From NCBI RefSeq assembly GCF_001186365.1, contig NZ_LDTZ01000019.1:186001-250000 (forward strand): a DNA stretch of 64,000 nt, in the 5' to 3' direction. The notes below the pieces were generated by a model. It ran no database searches, had not been told where the DNA came from, and saw nothing but the letters and a program-made list of their open reading frames with translations. Shown here one piece after another: positions 62,277 through 64,000 of the stretch (its first letter is position 1; each line of letters begins with the position of its first letter). Source of the stretch: Gordonia jacobaea (GTDB taxonomy: Bacteria; Actinomycetota; Actinomycetes; Mycobacteriales; Mycobacteriaceae). A program made the position numbers and the translations under genes.

Positions 62277-62589
62277 GATGTCACTATTGATCAGCAGCCC
62301 TGTGGAGATGCTGAGTCACGCTGAGCGCAAGGGCTATTTAGTACACGGCTCATCTGCCGTCGCCGTTCGACGAAGCCGCGGGCCATCTCAACGGGCGCTG
62401 AGTTTCTTAACCGGTGCTGAGTCCGATTCGCAGCCGTGCCGCGGCCTCAATACTGTTGGCGGCGTCGGTGATTTGACGCGGACGTGGAGTCCTTCAATCA
62501 CCCTTCGTACAAGCGGCTTTCGCGACGACGCGCAAGCGCGTCTCCCTTCCGGAAACCCCCACTTCCGGAAACCTACGATAGGAATCTCT
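62277..62589. other. 313-base divergent intergenic region with paired TTCCGGAA sites
   Basis: It lies between the divergent PAP2-like gene and the DUF347 gene. It contains two direct copies of CTTCCGGAAAC (62546-62556 and 62562-62572), 16 bases apart, each with the palindrome TTCCGGAA, just upstream of the DUF347 start. Farther upstream are GCTGAGT repeats (near 62310, 62397 and 62416). I see no gene or recognisable riboswitch in it. Confidence 0.5.
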
Positions 62590-63450
62590 ATGTCGGAGTC
62601 CTCTCACGACGCTTCGGCGTCAGTGGCGCCTACCGAAGCGAAGTCGCCGAGCCGAATTCGTGTCGGCCTGAACGAGCAGCTGGCCATCAAGGTGCCCGCG
62701 ATCGGCGTCATGTTCTGGGTTGTCAAGATCGTGACAACCGGTATGGGAGAGGCGATGTCGGACTATCTGGCGACATTCGGTCTTGCGGTTCCGGTGGTCG
62801 TGGGCGTCGTCTGGATGGGTATGAGCTTGTGGCTGCAGCTCCGGTCGCGTGCCTACCACGCACCCACCTATTGGTTCGCGGTAGCGGGAGTGGCAGTGTT
62901 CGGCACGGTCGTTGCCGACGGGCTGCACGTCGTCGGACTGTCCACAACGGAAACAAGTCTTGGCTACGCGATCGCTCTCGGGCTGTGGATGACACTGTGG
63001 TACCGAACCGAACACACGCTCAACATCCATGAGATCACCACGCGACGAAGAGAGATCTTCTACTGGGGCACAGTCCTGTTGACCTTCGCGCTCGGGACGG
63101 CGTTGGGAGACTGGAGCGCATTCTTCCTCGGATTGGGATTCGCCGGCTCGATCGTGCTCTACGCATGTCTCATGGTGGTGCCAGGCGTGGGCTGGAAGTA
63201 CCTCCACCTCAACGCCGTCGCCGCATTCTGGACCGCGTACGTGCTCACCCGCCCGCTTGGTGCGTCGGTGGCTGATTGGCTCGGCAAGCCGCAGCCGATC
63301 GGACTGGGTTTCGGCGACGGTGTCGTCGCCATCGGATCGCTCGTCCTTGCGACCATCCTTGTCGCATTCCTTTGGCTCACCGGGTCCGACGACCCCAACA
63401 ATTCCGCACCTCGTGCCCGGACTCTCCAGCGCGCACTCAGGGTCTCCTAA
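62590..63450 (+). CDS. DUF347 (COG4705) family integral membrane protein
   Basis: A 286-residue membrane protein with about eight helices. The N-terminal KVPAIGVMFWVVKIVTTGMGEAMSDYLA matches the repeated DUF347 module (Lys-Val-Pro...Phe-Trp...Lys...Thr-Gly-Glu...Asp), and a second, weaker copy reads FYWGTVLLTFALGTALGDW. The family is uncharacterised. AGGAA lies before the ATG. A DtxR-family regulator gene begins 27 bases after the stop, so a metal-related role is plausible by association. Confidence 0.78.
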   Translation: MSESSHDASASVAPTEAKSPSRIRVGLNEQLAIKVPAIGVMFWVVKIVTTGMGEAMSDYLATFGLAVPVVVGVVWMGMSLWLQLRSRAYHAPTYWFAVAGVAVFGTVVADGLHVVGLSTTETSLGYAIALGLWMTLWYRTEHTLNIHEITTRRREIFYWGTVLLTFALGTALGDWSAFFLGLGFAGSIVLYACLMVVPGVGWKYLHLNAVAAFWTAYVLTRPLGASVADWLGKPQPIGLGFGDGVVAIGSLVLATILVAFLWLTGSDDPNNSAPRARTLQRALRVS

Positions 63451-63476
63451 GCTCATCACCGGCATCATGCTCGCTG

Positions 63477-64000
63477 ATGACAACACAGGTTACGGCGACC
63501 GTCGCAAACTACCTTCGTACCATCTTCGACCTTGAGGAAGATCGCGTGGAGGTTCGTCGCGCACGCATCGCCGAACGCACAGGAAACAGCAAAGCATCTG
63601 TCGCCCAAATGCTTCGGAGAATGAGAGATCAGGGGTTGCTCGACTTTACCGACGAGCGGCTCGTGGTTCCCACCAAGGCGGGGCGCGATCTCGGCGTCGC
63701 GTTGACCAGGCGGCACCGACTTGCCGAGAGGATGCTCGTCGACGTCGTCGGCCTACCTCGCTTACAGGCTCACCGAGTTGCGTCGGGCTGGGAGCTGTCC
63801 ATGGACAAAGCCACCGAAACTCAACTCATGCACCTGTTGCGGTACCCAACCACCGATGCCTGGGGAAATCCGATACCCGCTCTCTGGCAACTAGGCTTTC
63901 ACGATAGCCCGATCCTGCTACCCGGCCTCCCACTGTCCGAGGCCGTACGTGACACAGGCTCCGCCAGGCTATCGGTGCAAGCGTTCTCCGAGCATGTGCT
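63477..64000 (+). CDS. DtxR/MntR-family regulator, 3' end beyond the window
   Basis: The frame from the ATG at 63477 stays open to the window end (about 174 residues). It has a winged helix (ARIAERTGNSKASVAQMLRRMRDQGLL) and the dimerisation/metal part of DtxR proteins (RHRLAERMLVDVVGL, then GNPIPALW). The ancillary-site residues His, Glu and His are kept. In the primary site the expected Cys-x2-Glu-His reads Ser-x2-Glu-Leu (VASGWEL), so metal response may differ. It probably forms an operon with the DUF347 gene. Confidence 0.82.
   Translation, partial: MTTQVTATVANYLRTIFDLEEDRVEVRRARIAERTGNSKASVAQMLRRMRDQGLLDFTDERLVVPTKAGRDLGVALTRRHRLAERMLVDVVGLPRLQAHRVASGWELSMDKATETQLMHLLRYPTTDAWGNPIPALWQLGFHDSPILLPGLPLSEAVRDTGSARLSVQAFSEHV

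Noticed and set aside
62277-62589. Riboswitch upstream of the DUF347 gene
   Set aside because: I looked for the conserved cores of manganese, cobalamin and other common riboswitches and did not find one; only short repeats are visible.

Overview
The window looks like chromosomal DNA from a high-GC actinobacterium of the order Mycobacteriales. Gordonia or a close relative is my best guess, an inference from gene content. The markers are FprA, WhiB7, KdpFABC-DE, a SigK-type sigma factor and HspR-type control sequence at clpB. Gene order also follows the Mycobacterium tuberculosis Rv0357c-Rv0389 neighbourhood: purA, Rv0358, Rv0359, Rv0360c, Rv0361, fba, a DedA gene (Rv0364), the Rv0380c methylase, pyrE, Rv0383c, clpB and purT, although purT has moved. 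No tRNA, rRNA, CRISPR array or intact insertion sequence was seen.

Layout. 0.1-7.5 kb: fprA, a small secreted protein, a three-gene iron-siderophore ABC importer with a candidate iron box, purT with a long Pro/Gln tail, and a zinc-finger protein. 7.6-13.6 kb: a Na+/H+ antiporter, a membrane class III adenylate cyclase, a semialdehyde dehydrogenase and purA. 13.7-27.6 kb: the mycobacterial-type core block, with a cation-efflux gene, a polysaccharide deacetylase and a FUSC protein added.

27.6-55.4 kb interrupts the conserved Rv0383c-clpB junction and is the accessory part. It starts with a palindromic repeat cluster. It then carries a catabolic gene set: a D-2-hydroxyacid dehydrogenase, a deletion-scar chimera of two broken genes, a semialdehyde dehydrogenase, an M24 ectoine-hydrolase-like protein, an aminotransferase, an M20 deacylase, a TetR regulator, an MHS-type transporter, an FCD GntR regulator, a DUF3830 protein, an amidase and two maleate-isomerase/EutA-like proteins. 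Three promoters in this region, spread over 22 kb, share the palindrome ATTGTTGACAAT, which suggests one regulon under the single FCD GntR regulator seen. The kdp potassium operon follows. Its kdpA has been invaded in frame by the same type of repeat found at 27.6 kb, and a 30-codon ORF precedes kdpF. A lower-GC pocket (about 50.7-51.9 kb) with an endonuclease-like tail and duplicated stem-loops comes before whiB7, tag, a dihydroxyacetone kinase and sigK.

55.5-64.0 kb: clpB with a HAIR-like element, a convergent two-component pair behind a large concentric inverted repeat, fetB, a PAP2-family protein lacking its catalytic histidine, and a DUF347 membrane protein followed by a DtxR-family regulator cut by the window end.

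The most interesting system is the ATTGTTGACAAT-linked catabolic set. Its central enzymes could carry out the four chemical steps of ectoine breakdown (ring hydrolysis, deacylation, transamination, semialdehyde oxidation), but two steps use protein families different from the known doe/eut genes.
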